NCBI GenBank assembly: GCA_910587825.1 | Contig: CAJUNJ010000021.1 | Coordinates: 1 to 22,780, forward strand | Direction of reading: 5' to 3' | Length of the DNA: 22,780 bases | Source: an uncultured Christensenellaceae bacterium | GTDB lineage: Bacteria; Bacillota; Clostridia; Christensenellales; Borkfalkiaceae | In this document: one piece after another, positions 7,620 through 15,798 of the stretch | How positions within the stretch are numbered: the first letter of the stretch is position 1 | Layout of the letters: each line of letters opens with the position of its first letter | Translations under genes and position numbers: made by a program | The notes under the pieces: model-generated | Seen by the model: only the letters and a program-made list of their open reading frames with translations | Database searches by the model: none | What the model was told of the DNA's origin: nothing

Positions 7620-9555
7620 AATTACAAAGCGAATAGTCATCATAATCATCGCTGCAATACTGGGATTGCTTGCGTTGCTGTATCTGTGCGGTGCGCTGAG
7701 TCAGTTATACAGGAACTATGCGGACTGGAACAGTGCGGGCGGAGTTGTAGGCGTGACAATGGTTGAACCGGTAAACTGGAATCCATTCGTGTGCATTGTG
7801 AAGGCTTTCTCTCCGGACGGGCTAAAAGGACTGTTCTCGATAGTGCTTGTCGGCGGACTGATTTTTGCACTTGTAAAATTGCACGATAGGTTTGATAGCA
7901 AGGATAGAGATCCGCGAGGATTTGCCAAAAGTAAATCGGGCGCATACGGCACCGCATCGTGGATGACCAAGCAAGAAATTAAAGAGAACCTTGAAGTAGC
8001 AGAAATAGAAGGCGCTGAGGGTGTAATTCTCGGTGAGCTTGAGGGTAAGGCTGTGTGCATGCCCAAGGATACTAAACTCAACCGACACATAGCAGTCTTC
8101 GGTGCGTCAGGTACAATGAAATCCAGAGCGGTAATCCGAAACGCATTGTTCCAAGCCTTGAAGCAGAATGAGTCTGTGGTGATAACCGATCCGAAAGGTG
8201 AGCTATACGGAGATACCGTAGAGCTGTATAAGAAAAATGGGTATGAGGTGAAAGTGTTTAACCTTGTTAATCCGGAACATAGCGACTCGTGGAACTGTAT
8301 GTCTGACTTGGGCGGTGATACGCTGATGGCGCAAGTGCTGACCAACGTCATAATCGGGAATACCAGTTCAGGGAAGGGAGATCATTTCTGGGACAACGGT
8401 GAAGCCAATCTTTTGAAAGCATTGGTCTTACTCATCGATCAAGATAGGACGCGTGGCTTAGAGCTTAAGCATCTTCCTGCAGTCTATCAATTATTGACGC
8501 AAAACGGGGAACGTCAGCTCACAAGTCTTTTTGAGAAATTGCCGATTAATCATCCGGCGCGTGCACCATTCAATCTATTTTTGCAGTCTAGCGACACTGT
8601 TCGTTCCGGAATCGTTCTTGGTCTTGGCACGAGATTACAGGTATTGCAAAACAAGGCGGTTCAGGCAATCACCAGCAGTTCTGATATAGACCTGACGGCT
8701 CCTGCCAAACGTAAATGCGCCTATTACATAATTCTGAGCGACCAAGACACAACGATGTCATTTTTGTCTTCGCTGTTCTTTTCGTTCTTATTTATAAAAC
8801 TGACTCGGTACGCAGATTCAAGAGAAAATAGGCGTTGCGATGTTCCCGTAAACCTGATACTCGATGAATTCAATAACGTTGGCAGAATTGGTGGAGCAGA
8901 GGACGGTTCTGACTTTGCCCGTTCACTTAGCGTGTGCCGTTCAAGAGACATAAGAGTTACGCTCGTTGTACAAAGTCTTGGACAACTGCAGAATCGGTAT
9001 CCAAACAATCTTTGGGCTGAAATTGTTGGCAACTGCGATATACAACTGATGTTGGGTTGTACCGATGATGTTACTGCAGAATATTTCTCAGCCCGAAGCG
9101 GGGAAATGAGCATTCAGGTAGATTCGACGATGACGATGCGCAAAACGATTGCAATCGCTCAGATGATTCCTGAATACCGACATAACGAAGGACAAGGACG
9201 GAGAAAACTCTTGACACCCGATGAGGTGCTCAGATTACCGAATGAAGAGTTACTTTGTATAATTCGCGGGTGTAACATTCTCAAGCTTAATAAACTCGAT
9301 TATACGAAACATCCTATATCGAAGTTGATAAGTAAAATATCAGTATTCGACTATAACCCGAGGGCATCTCCAGATAAACCACCGATAATGGAGGTTGTTC
9401 CTAAAACAGTTCCTGTTACTGAAACTAAACCAGAATCAGAACCTGAAACTGAAACAGTTCCGGCGCCGTTACCTGAACAAATCGCACCGGAAGAAGTTAA
9501 GCCGAAGAAATTGAAAAAACTTTACTCTTCGGCAACCCCGCCAAGCGATTTTTAA
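7606..9555 (+). CDS. virD4: VirD4/TraG-type coupling ATPase (CD1115-like)
   Basis: This 649-residue protein is the type IV coupling protein that brings the relaxase-DNA complex to the channel. Two N-terminal transmembrane helices (about 9-31 and 74-92) flank an extracytoplasmic loop. The P-loop is GASGTMKS (166-173), with Met where most P-loops have Gly before the Lys. Then come TDPKGELYGDT (about 197-207), Walker B LILDEF (417-422) with D420/E421, and SLGQLQNRY. The last 80 residues are a disordered Pro/Glu/Thr-rich tail with TETKPESEPETE-like repeats and a KPKKLKK basic patch. The start is TTG at 7606 with AAGGAGG (7592-7598) 7 nt before it; the first ATG lies well downstream, inside the protein. 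A terminator follows, so this is the last gene of the transfer operon. Confidence 0.93.
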   Translation: MKKIKITKRIVIIIIAAILGLLALLYLCGALSQLYRNYADWNSAGGVVGVTMVEPVNWNPFVCIVKAFSPDGLKGLFSIVLVGGLIFALVKLHDRFDSKDRDPRGFAKSKSGAYGTASWMTKQEIKENLEVAEIEGAEGVILGELEGKAVCMPKDTKLNRHIAVFGASGTMKSRAVIRNALFQALKQNESVVITDPKGELYGDTVELYKKNGYEVKVFNLVNPEHSDSWNCMSDLGGDTLMAQVLTNVIIGNTSSGKGDHFWDNGEANLLKALVLLIDQDRTRGLELKHLPAVYQLLTQNGERQLTSLFEKLPINHPARAPFNLFLQSSDTVRSGIVLGLGTRLQVLQNKAVQAITSSSDIDLTAPAKRKCAYYIILSDQDTTMSFLSSLFFSFLFIKLTRYADSRENRRCDVPVNLILDEFNNVGRIGGAEDGSDFARSLSVCRSRDIRVTLVVQSLGQLQNRYPNNLWAEIVGNCDIQLMLGCTDDVTAEYFSARSGEMSIQVDSTMTMRKTIAIAQMIPEYRHNEGQGRRKLLTPDEVLRLPNEELLCIIRGCNILKLNKLDYTKHPISKLISKISVFDYNPRASPDKPPIMEVVPKTVPVTETKPESEPETETVPAPLPEQIAPEEVKPKKLKKLYSSATPPSDF

Positions 9556-9579
9556 CTTGGCAGTTTCTAAATCAGTATT

Positions 9580-9608
9580 ACGCCCATCTTTGCTGATGGG
9601 CGTTTTAT
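9580..9608 (+). terminator. Intrinsic terminator after virD4
   Basis: ACGCCCATC (9580-9588) and GATGGGCGT (9595-9603) form a perfect 9-bp stem with loop TTTGCT, followed by TTTTATT. It marks the end of the transfer operon and separates it from the S1-domain gene. A smaller GCCAAG/CTTGGC pair sits across the virD4 stop codon. Confidence 0.85.
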
Positions 9609-9646
9609 TATAAAAAAAATTTTTAAATTTAAAGGAGAACTTTATT

Positions 9647-10843
9647 ATGGCAAACAAAACTAAAAAAGAAAAGAACAACGAAATCGAACCCCAGACCGAA
9701 ATTGAAATTGCAGCAATGCAGGAGGAGAGTGCAGACGCAGTGGCGGAGGATTTGGCTCCCAAGACCGAAACGGACGTGAATATGGAAATGGGAATGCCCG
9801 CAGCAAATCCGGATATCGCATCCGAACCGGAAGAGGCGACGGTAAAGAAACCCGCCAAGCGCAAGAAGAAAAGCGATGCACAGAATGAGTCTACCGAAGA
9901 GTCGGTCGCAATGCCCAAGAAAAAACCCGAAAAGAAACGCGCTTCCGTAAAACCGATTCAGGTAATATCTATCGACGAACAGCGCAGCGTAGAAACGGAG
10001 GCGGATAAGGAAAAGAATGACTTGATTGACCTTATGGAATCTCTGCGCGTCGGCAAAGTTCTTGCGGGAACCATTCAGGGCGTGGAACGTTCGTCCGACA
10101 ATCATTCTATGGCAGTCATATATCACGGTGCATTCAAAATCGTTATCCCTGCGGAAGAGGCGGTAATTCCTCCCGACGACTACCGAGACCAGAATCCCGC
10201 CGACGTTTTGCATTATCTGCTGACCAAACGTCTCGGTGCTGAAGTAGACTTCATTGTCAAGGGCATCGATAAGGACGCTAACGTCGCAGTGGCAAGCCGC
10301 TTGGACGCAATGAAATCCAAGCGTAAGCAGTATTATTTCGGTACCGACAGGGAAGGCAACAATCTTCTGTATTCCGGTCAGTGCGCCGAGGCACGTGTCG
10401 TATCGGTTATACGCGCCGGCATTTTCGTGGACATCTTTGGTTTGGAAGTTTATATCCCGCTCCGCGAGCTGAGCTATCAGCGCATTATGAATGCTGCAGA
10501 GTACTTCAGACCGGGACAGAGAATTCTCGTAAAGATTTTGGAACTCGACAGAACCGATAAGAACAATATTAAGGTTACGGCATCGGTCAAGCAGTCGGCA
10601 GAGAATCCGTATGAGAAAGCGCTTCGCCGTTACGTTGTGGATAACCGCTATGTTGGCACGGTAAGTATGGTTGATACTAACGGGGTATTCGTCGCTCTCG
10701 ACGGAGGCGTCGATTGTCTGTGCAGTTATCCCAAGCGCGGCAGACCGCCCAGAGGTGCGAGAGTAACAGTTCGTATTCTCGGTATCAGTCACGAAACGAA
10801 CCGTATTTGGGGTGCGATTACTCACATAGCAACGCCCAATTAA
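9647..10843 (+). CDS. Multi-S1-domain RNA-binding protein
   Basis: This is a 398-residue protein. Residues 1-115 are disordered and charged, first acidic, then with Lys/Pro-rich patches (VKKPAKRKKKS, KKKPEKKR). Three S1-like OB folds follow at about 136-215 (degenerate), 244-312 (the clearest: EARVVSVIRAGIFVDIFGLEVYIP then FRPGQRILVKILELD) and 333-394 (YVGTVSMVDTNGVFVAL then GARVTVRILGI). S1 domains bind single-stranded RNA. Similar S1 proteins occur in clostridial ICEs, but I know of no defined job there. A role in translating or stabilising element mRNA, such as the very long giant-protein transcripts just downstream, is inference. It starts behind AAAGGAG, after the virD4 terminator. The giant gene begins 19 bp after its stop, so they probably share a transcript. 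Confidence 0.75.
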   Translation: MANKTKKEKNNEIEPQTEIEIAAMQEESADAVAEDLAPKTETDVNMEMGMPAANPDIASEPEEATVKKPAKRKKKSDAQNESTEESVAMPKKKPEKKRASVKPIQVISIDEQRSVETEADKEKNDLIDLMESLRVGKVLAGTIQGVERSSDNHSMAVIYHGAFKIVIPAEEAVIPPDDYRDQNPADVLHYLLTKRLGAEVDFIVKGIDKDANVAVASRLDAMKSKRKQYYFGTDREGNNLLYSGQCAEARVVSVIRAGIFVDIFGLEVYIPLRELSYQRIMNAAEYFRPGQRILVKILELDRTDKNNIKVTASVKQSAENPYEKALRRYVVDNRYVGTVSMVDTNGVFVALDGGVDCLCSYPKRGRPPRGARVTVRILGISHETNRIWGAITHIATPN

Positions 10844-10862
10844 AAATCAAGGAGGGTACTAA

Positions 10863-13800
10863 ATGAAAGTAAAAACAAAGAAAAATCTTGTAATCGGGAT
10901 GATGATTGTGCTTGCCTCGCTGTTATGCAGCGGGGTGGGTATATTGTGCGTTAATCGTACTACAGCACATGCTGCAAGTAATACGGGCATTCAAACGCTT
11001 ACGGGCACCGAATATAATAATCATTATGTTTCATCAACATTGTTTAATCCTAAACCCGAACCAACAGATTATAGCGAAACAATTTCACGGAATACAGGTA
11101 TTAAAATCTATGGGACGACCAACAACGGAAGTTCTTTGTCTACAAACTATCTCAAATCTGACAGTTCTACAATCTGTGTAGATTTCACAAACGCCGCTGA
11201 TTTATATTTTCCGTCAGACAAATATATGACGTATTACGACAAAAACTATTCGTTTCAGATTTTAAGTGGTAGTACAGTAAAATGGCAAGCCACTTATACA
11301 GGCTCTTCGTATAGTCAGGTTACGGGCAAAGATGAAAACGGCAACGATGTTACGACAACTTACTATACAAAGATTCTCGATATCAACGGTCGCTCAACAA
11401 CGACGACAAGCACGGATAGCTCATTAAGGCTTTTCGACCCTGCCGAGTTTGGATCAAACATTGTTTCGTTGAATGATGGTACTTATACTATTAAAATCAG
11501 CCGTTCGTATTTTTGGAGTAAAAAAGTGGGTTCGAGTTTTATTATCTTTCCAAATGTTCGCTATGACTCCACTTCTACTTTGACGGGAACGCTCAATGTT
11601 GATACAACTTCGCCGACACTTACTATGCGCGGCTATTCAAGCGGAAGTACGATTGCAAACGGCGCCTACAAGAATGAGCGCGTGACCTTTACGGCGTCCG
11701 ACAGGAACCATAACAGGCTCTATTACAAGACGCCTACAAGCAGCAATTATAGTTACACGACGGGTAACACCTATACGAGCGGAACGACGAACGGTTGGTA
11801 CTACGTTTATGCGGAAGACACTATGGGACACCGCAGCCCCGAATACTCGTTCTACTATGACAACACCGCGCCTACGGGCAGAGTGTACTCGAACGGAACG
11901 AGTATAGCAAGCGGCGCATATATCTCGAAAGCGTTTTCATATTCAGCAACCGACAACGGCAGCGGCATAGCAAGCATTTATTATAAAACGCCTGTCAGCG
12001 GAACATATCAGTCGTATTCTTCGGGAACGGTAATCCCTGCGAACGCCGGCGACGGTTGGTATTATTTTTACTCGGTTGACCGCTGCGGCAATCAGTCTGC
12101 GACAACGAGCGTTTATCTTGAAACGCAAGCCCCGCTCGTGGAAATTTACCGTAACGACGAACTTGCATACAGTAAGACGGTTACTGGCGCGGGAACGTTC
12201 GATACCGACATTTATCTGAACCCTAACGACAAGTTGAGAATATCGTGCGACACGTCTTCGGGCAAGGTAACGAGCAATTACGCGCTTGACACGAATATCA
12301 CGATAGGCAGCGCATATTCGGGCAGCAATTACACGATTTCGCTCACGAGCGCAACGGGAATTACGAGCAACTTTAACTACCATATTGTGAGAAACAAACC
12401 CACGATTACGATTGACGGCAACACCTATTCGTCGGGCAGCACGCTGCATTTTAACTCGGATAAGCCCGTCCGTTTCAACGACGATTCCGTTATCACGAAC
12501 AGCGGCAATACGGGCGCAATGGTAAGCTCAGAGGGCAACGTCAATCTGAACGAACACATTACCTATGCAAGCGGCAGCGGTAAGACCTTGACTACGGCAA
12601 GCGGCACGGAAACAAAATATATTCTCACGCTCAACGACAGAGCGGGAAATGAAAGCCGTTTTACCGTGTTTATCGACAAGCTCGCACCTGTCGGCGTATG
12701 GAAAGCGAACGGTGCAACGTTACCCAACGGTGGTTACACGAATAAGCCCCTTTCGTTCAATATTACCGAAGCGGGAGTAACGGCTACATACTCTTATAAC
12801 GGCGGCGAATATGCCGCATATACGAGCGGAAAGACCTTGACGGCAGACGGGACCTATCACGTCGTATTGACTGACCTTGCTGGCAATAAAAGCACGTTTA
12901 CCGCTTATATCGACACGGTTGCGCCTACGGGACAAATCTATGCGAACAATCAGCCCGTACAGAGCGGAACTATCACGAACAAAAGCGTGTTCTTCTCGTG
13001 GGACGGCGACATTACCGCAACCGTAAACGGTATGCCTTACACGAAAAACAGCGTACTTTCCGAAGATTCAGCATATCACTTTATCCTTACCGATTTGGCA
13101 AACAACTCTACGGAATACGTCATCACGATTGATACTGTAGCCCCGACTCACAATGCGGACAAGCTTAATAATTCACAGCAACTTATTTCCAAATGGTATG
13201 TTGCTACAATCGGAGATAAGCAGTATTCGTTTGCAACCTACGCCGAAGCGTTGGCTTTCGCCAGCAATAATGAGTTTAACCAAAACGTAACGGTGCTTAC
13301 ATTGAACGACATTTCAGACTTTAAACAACATCACCTTATAGCGAATGGCGATGAAGTGCGGACGGGTGAATATTGGCTATATAAATCAAAAGCAAACCCC
13401 GACAGTCTTTTATATTACTTTGACCGCAACGGCTTAAATGAAGTGGTGGAGCATTATGCAAAGACGAACGTATCAGAAGTCAATTACTTTGTGCTTGACG
13501 ATGACAACTTGTACGGAGAAGTTTCGGGAAGCATGAGCGACAACTTGTTTACTGCGCCGAACGGAACAAAAGCGCCGCTCTTGAACGGCTTTGTGTTCGA
13601 TAAAGCAGACGGTTCTGAACTGTTTGCGGAACTTGTTGGCGGCAACGGTACGAGTATAAAAATTGAATACGGCATAGCCTTCGATAAGCAGATAAGCGTA
13701 GGTGGGTTATATAAATTGATTGAATTTGACGATGCGAAAAATCAAACGGTATTCTACGGCTTTATTGATGTACTTGCGCCCGAAATCAAAGCAGAAGTAA

Positions 13801-15716
13801 CGGTAATAGGCGAAGATATGCCTACCGAAATGACGGTAACGCAAGATGGACTTTCGGGTATTGCAGCGTATTACTACAAACGCTTTGCAGTAACGGAAAT
13901 TTCGGACGCCGATACTTGGGTGGTGCTTATGGTAGAAAACGGAGGCCGGGTTGAACGCTATACCTACGGCGACAGATTGCCCTGCTTGGAAGTCGGTGGG
14001 GAATATTTGCTTACGATTTACGACAGGCTCGGCAATGGGTATTCGTTTACAGTATTCATTATCGGCAATCCTGCAAATATCGTATTTAACAACAACGGAG
14101 ACGATACGGCATTCGATATTACCATAACGCTCGAACAGAAATTTGATACGGTTGTTTCGCTTGAAATTAAGAGAAACGGCGAAATACTTAACGGCGTTAC
14201 GACGGACAAATTTCAGTATTTGTTTGACCGCACCGGCGTTTATACCGTAATTCTGCGCGACAACTTCGGGCGGGTAATTGAAAAGGAATATACGTTCAAC
14301 AAGGCTTTACCTATCGGAACGCTCGACGGCGTTGAAAGCGACGGCAAGACTAAAACGGACGTAACATTTACTTATGATAATTCTAAATATAGCGTAGCCG
14401 TTACAAAAGACGGCAAAGCGGTAGAAACAGAAAATAGCGGCAAACTTGTATTTACGGCTAACGATAAAAACAGCGGAAGTTATGATATTCGCTTAACGAG
14501 AATTACGGACGAGGAAAACTTCACAGACTACACATTCGTTATTAATACGCTTGCGCCCGATTTCAGTATGAGCGTTGCTGATAAAGCGACAACTAATAAG
14601 AACGTAACCATAACTTGGACGGCGACGGACATTGTATCCGTAACCTATTCCTTGAACGGTGGTGAAGCGGTAGAGATTGAGAACGGCGCGGTGCTTACTG
14701 CCGAAGGCAATTATACCGTAACGGCAACCAACGACTTGGGAACGGTAAGTGTAAAGACTTTTACTATCGACAGGACGCTTGACTATGATGTGATTATCAA
14801 TGACGCTGAAACTTTTGGCGTTGATACGACTAATAGCAATGTAACCGTGATCAATAATGAGCCGTTGTATGTGAGTGTAAGTAAGAATGGCGCGCCGTTT
14901 GAGTTTATATTCGGACAGGTGCTTTCAGGAGAAGGGTTATATATTTTCCGCATCTCTGACGATTATAACAATTCGACTTCGTTCACTATTGTTATTGACA
15001 AATCGGTGGATGTAGAAGCCAACGTGGGCAACGGCGTGATTTCAAACGAAGATGTAATTATTAGCGCAGGCGAAAAAGTAAATCTTATCGCAACAAAAGA
15101 TGGCATAGAATATTCTTATGCGCTTGGTACAGCTATCACAGACGAAGGTTTCTATAAGTTTACAGTTTACGATTCTTTCGGTAATGAAAAATCGCTTTCT
15201 TTCCAAATTGTAAAGGGAACGAAAACAAAGCTCGACTATACGCTTAGCGACAGCGTGGAAATTGTATCCATTGATCGCGACGGTGAAGCGGTTTTGGCGG
15301 ACGGAAACAGGCTGAACTTTACCATCGACGGAACTTATACCGTAGTGTGTAAGTCCGAAGGCAAAGAATATACCTTTATGCTTTCACTTGATACTACCGC
15401 ACCGACTATAAGTCTGAACGGAATTGAGGATGGCGGTAAGGGTAACGTAACAGTTACAATTACTGATTTATCCGAAGCTGGAACGGTGGAAATATACAAG
15501 GACGGCGAGAAAATCGAATACGAACTTGGTAGCGAAATTAAAGAATACGGAAGCTATGAAGTTCGTGTATGCGATGAACTCGGCAACGAGAGAACGTATA
15601 GTTTTGTTTTAAGTTATAAGATGAGTGGGGGAATAATTGCTCTTATTACAATGTGTTGCATGGCAGCAGTAGGTGTAGGTTTATTTTTCTTCATTAAAAA
15701 ATACAAAAGACACTAA
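10863..15716 (+). CDS. Giant membrane-anchored Ig-like-repeat surface protein, copy 1
   Basis: This 1617-residue protein starts behind AAGGAGG. A signal peptide (1-37, ending AHA) is followed by an N-terminal domain (about 39-245). Ig-like beta-sandwich modules of roughly 75-90 residues come next, each closing with a G-x-Y...D-x-x-G-N...F/I-D-x-x-A-P-T pattern (boundaries near 246, 334, 420, 605, 684 and 757). A distinct central domain spans about 757-968 and contains NADKL, FKQHHLIANGDEVRTGEYWL and NPDSLLYYFDRNGL. More Ig-like modules run to about 1585. A transmembrane helix (about 1590-1611) and the tail KKYKRH anchor the C-terminus in the membrane. No LPXTG motif is present. Mating-pair adhesion or substrate binding is likely but unproven. 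The next gene encodes a full-length paralogue. Confidence 0.8.
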   Translation: MKVKTKKNLVIGMMIVLASLLCSGVGILCVNRTTAHAASNTGIQTLTGTEYNNHYVSSTLFNPKPEPTDYSETISRNTGIKIYGTTNNGSSLSTNYLKSDSSTICVDFTNAADLYFPSDKYMTYYDKNYSFQILSGSTVKWQATYTGSSYSQVTGKDENGNDVTTTYYTKILDINGRSTTTTSTDSSLRLFDPAEFGSNIVSLNDGTYTIKISRSYFWSKKVGSSFIIFPNVRYDSTSTLTGTLNVDTTSPTLTMRGYSSGSTIANGAYKNERVTFTASDRNHNRLYYKTPTSSNYSYTTGNTYTSGTTNGWYYVYAEDTMGHRSPEYSFYYDNTAPTGRVYSNGTSIASGAYISKAFSYSATDNGSGIASIYYKTPVSGTYQSYSSGTVIPANAGDGWYYFYSVDRCGNQSATTSVYLETQAPLVEIYRNDELAYSKTVTGAGTFDTDIYLNPNDKLRISCDTSSGKVTSNYALDTNITIGSAYSGSNYTISLTSATGITSNFNYHIVRNKPTITIDGNTYSSGSTLHFNSDKPVRFNDDSVITNSGNTGAMVSSEGNVNLNEHITYASGSGKTLTTASGTETKYILTLNDRAGNESRFTVFIDKLAPVGVWKANGATLPNGGYTNKPLSFNITEAGVTATYSYNGGEYAAYTSGKTLTADGTYHVVLTDLAGNKSTFTAYIDTVAPTGQIYANNQPVQSGTITNKSVFFSWDGDITATVNGMPYTKNSVLSEDSAYHFILTDLANNSTEYVITIDTVAPTHNADKLNNSQQLISKWYVATIGDKQYSFATYAEALAFASNNEFNQNVTVLTLNDISDFKQHHLIANGDEVRTGEYWLYKSKANPDSLLYYFDRNGLNEVVEHYAKTNVSEVNYFVLDDDNLYGEVSGSMSDNLFTAPNGTKAPLLNGFVFDKADGSELFAELVGGNGTSIKIEYGIAFDKQISVGGLYKLIEFDDAKNQTVFYGFIDVLAPEIKAEVTVIGEDMPTEMTVTQDGLSGIAAYYYKRFAVTEISDADTWVVLMVENGGRVERYTYGDRLPCLEVGGEYLLTIYDRLGNGYSFTVFIIGNPANIVFNNNGDDTAFDITITLEQKFDTVVSLEIKRNGEILNGVTTDKFQYLFDRTGVYTVILRDNFGRVIEKEYTFNKALPIGTLDGVESDGKTKTDVTFTYDNSKYSVAVTKDGKAVETENSGKLVFTANDKNSGSYDIRLTRITDEENFTDYTFVINTLAPDFSMSVADKATTNKNVTITWTATDIVSVTYSLNGGEAVEIENGAVLTAEGNYTVTATNDLGTVSVKTFTIDRTLDYDVIINDAETFGVDTTNSNVTVINNEPLYVSVSKNGAPFEFIFGQVLSGEGLYIFRISDDYNNSTSFTIVIDKSVDVEANVGNGVISNEDVIISAGEKVNLIATKDGIEYSYALGTAITDEGFYKFTVYDSFGNEKSLSFQIVKGTKTKLDYTLSDSVEIVSIDRDGEAVLADGNRLNFTIDGTYTVVCKSEGKEYTFMLSLDTTAPTISLNGIEDGGKGNVTVTITDLSEAGTVEIYKDGEKIEYELGSEIKEYGSYEVRVCDELGNERTYSFVLSYKMSGGIIALITMCCMAAVGVGLFFFIKKYKRH

Positions 15717-15740
15717 AATATTAAAATTTGACTTAAGATG

Positions 15741-15780
15741 AAGAAGCATCCCGAACTTCGGGATGCTTCTTATTAATTTT
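15741..15780 (+). terminator. Perfect 15-bp hairpin between the two giant genes
   Basis: The 15-nt arm at 15741-15755 (AAGAAGCATCCCGAA) is exactly matched by 15757-15771, so the whole 31 bp is a palindrome around one C. In RNA the innermost pairs open to form a loop. The tract after it (attaatttt) is a broken U run, so termination may be partial and the downstream copy could be read through at a lower level. It ends 27 bp before the next start codon. Confidence 0.7.
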
Positions 15781-15798
15781 ATAAATAGGAGATTTTTT

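Noticed and set aside
7716..8351. A 211-aa minus-strand frame inside virD4
   Set aside because: The composition is Ser/Pro-rich shadow coding with no ribosome site, and the plus-strand VirD4 motifs cover the same bases.
9629..10825. A 398-aa open frame on the minus strand opposite the S1-domain gene
   Set aside because: It mirrors the S1 gene exactly, is rich in Cys, His and Arg as expected of an antisense frame, has no ribosome site, and the plus-strand protein has clear domains.
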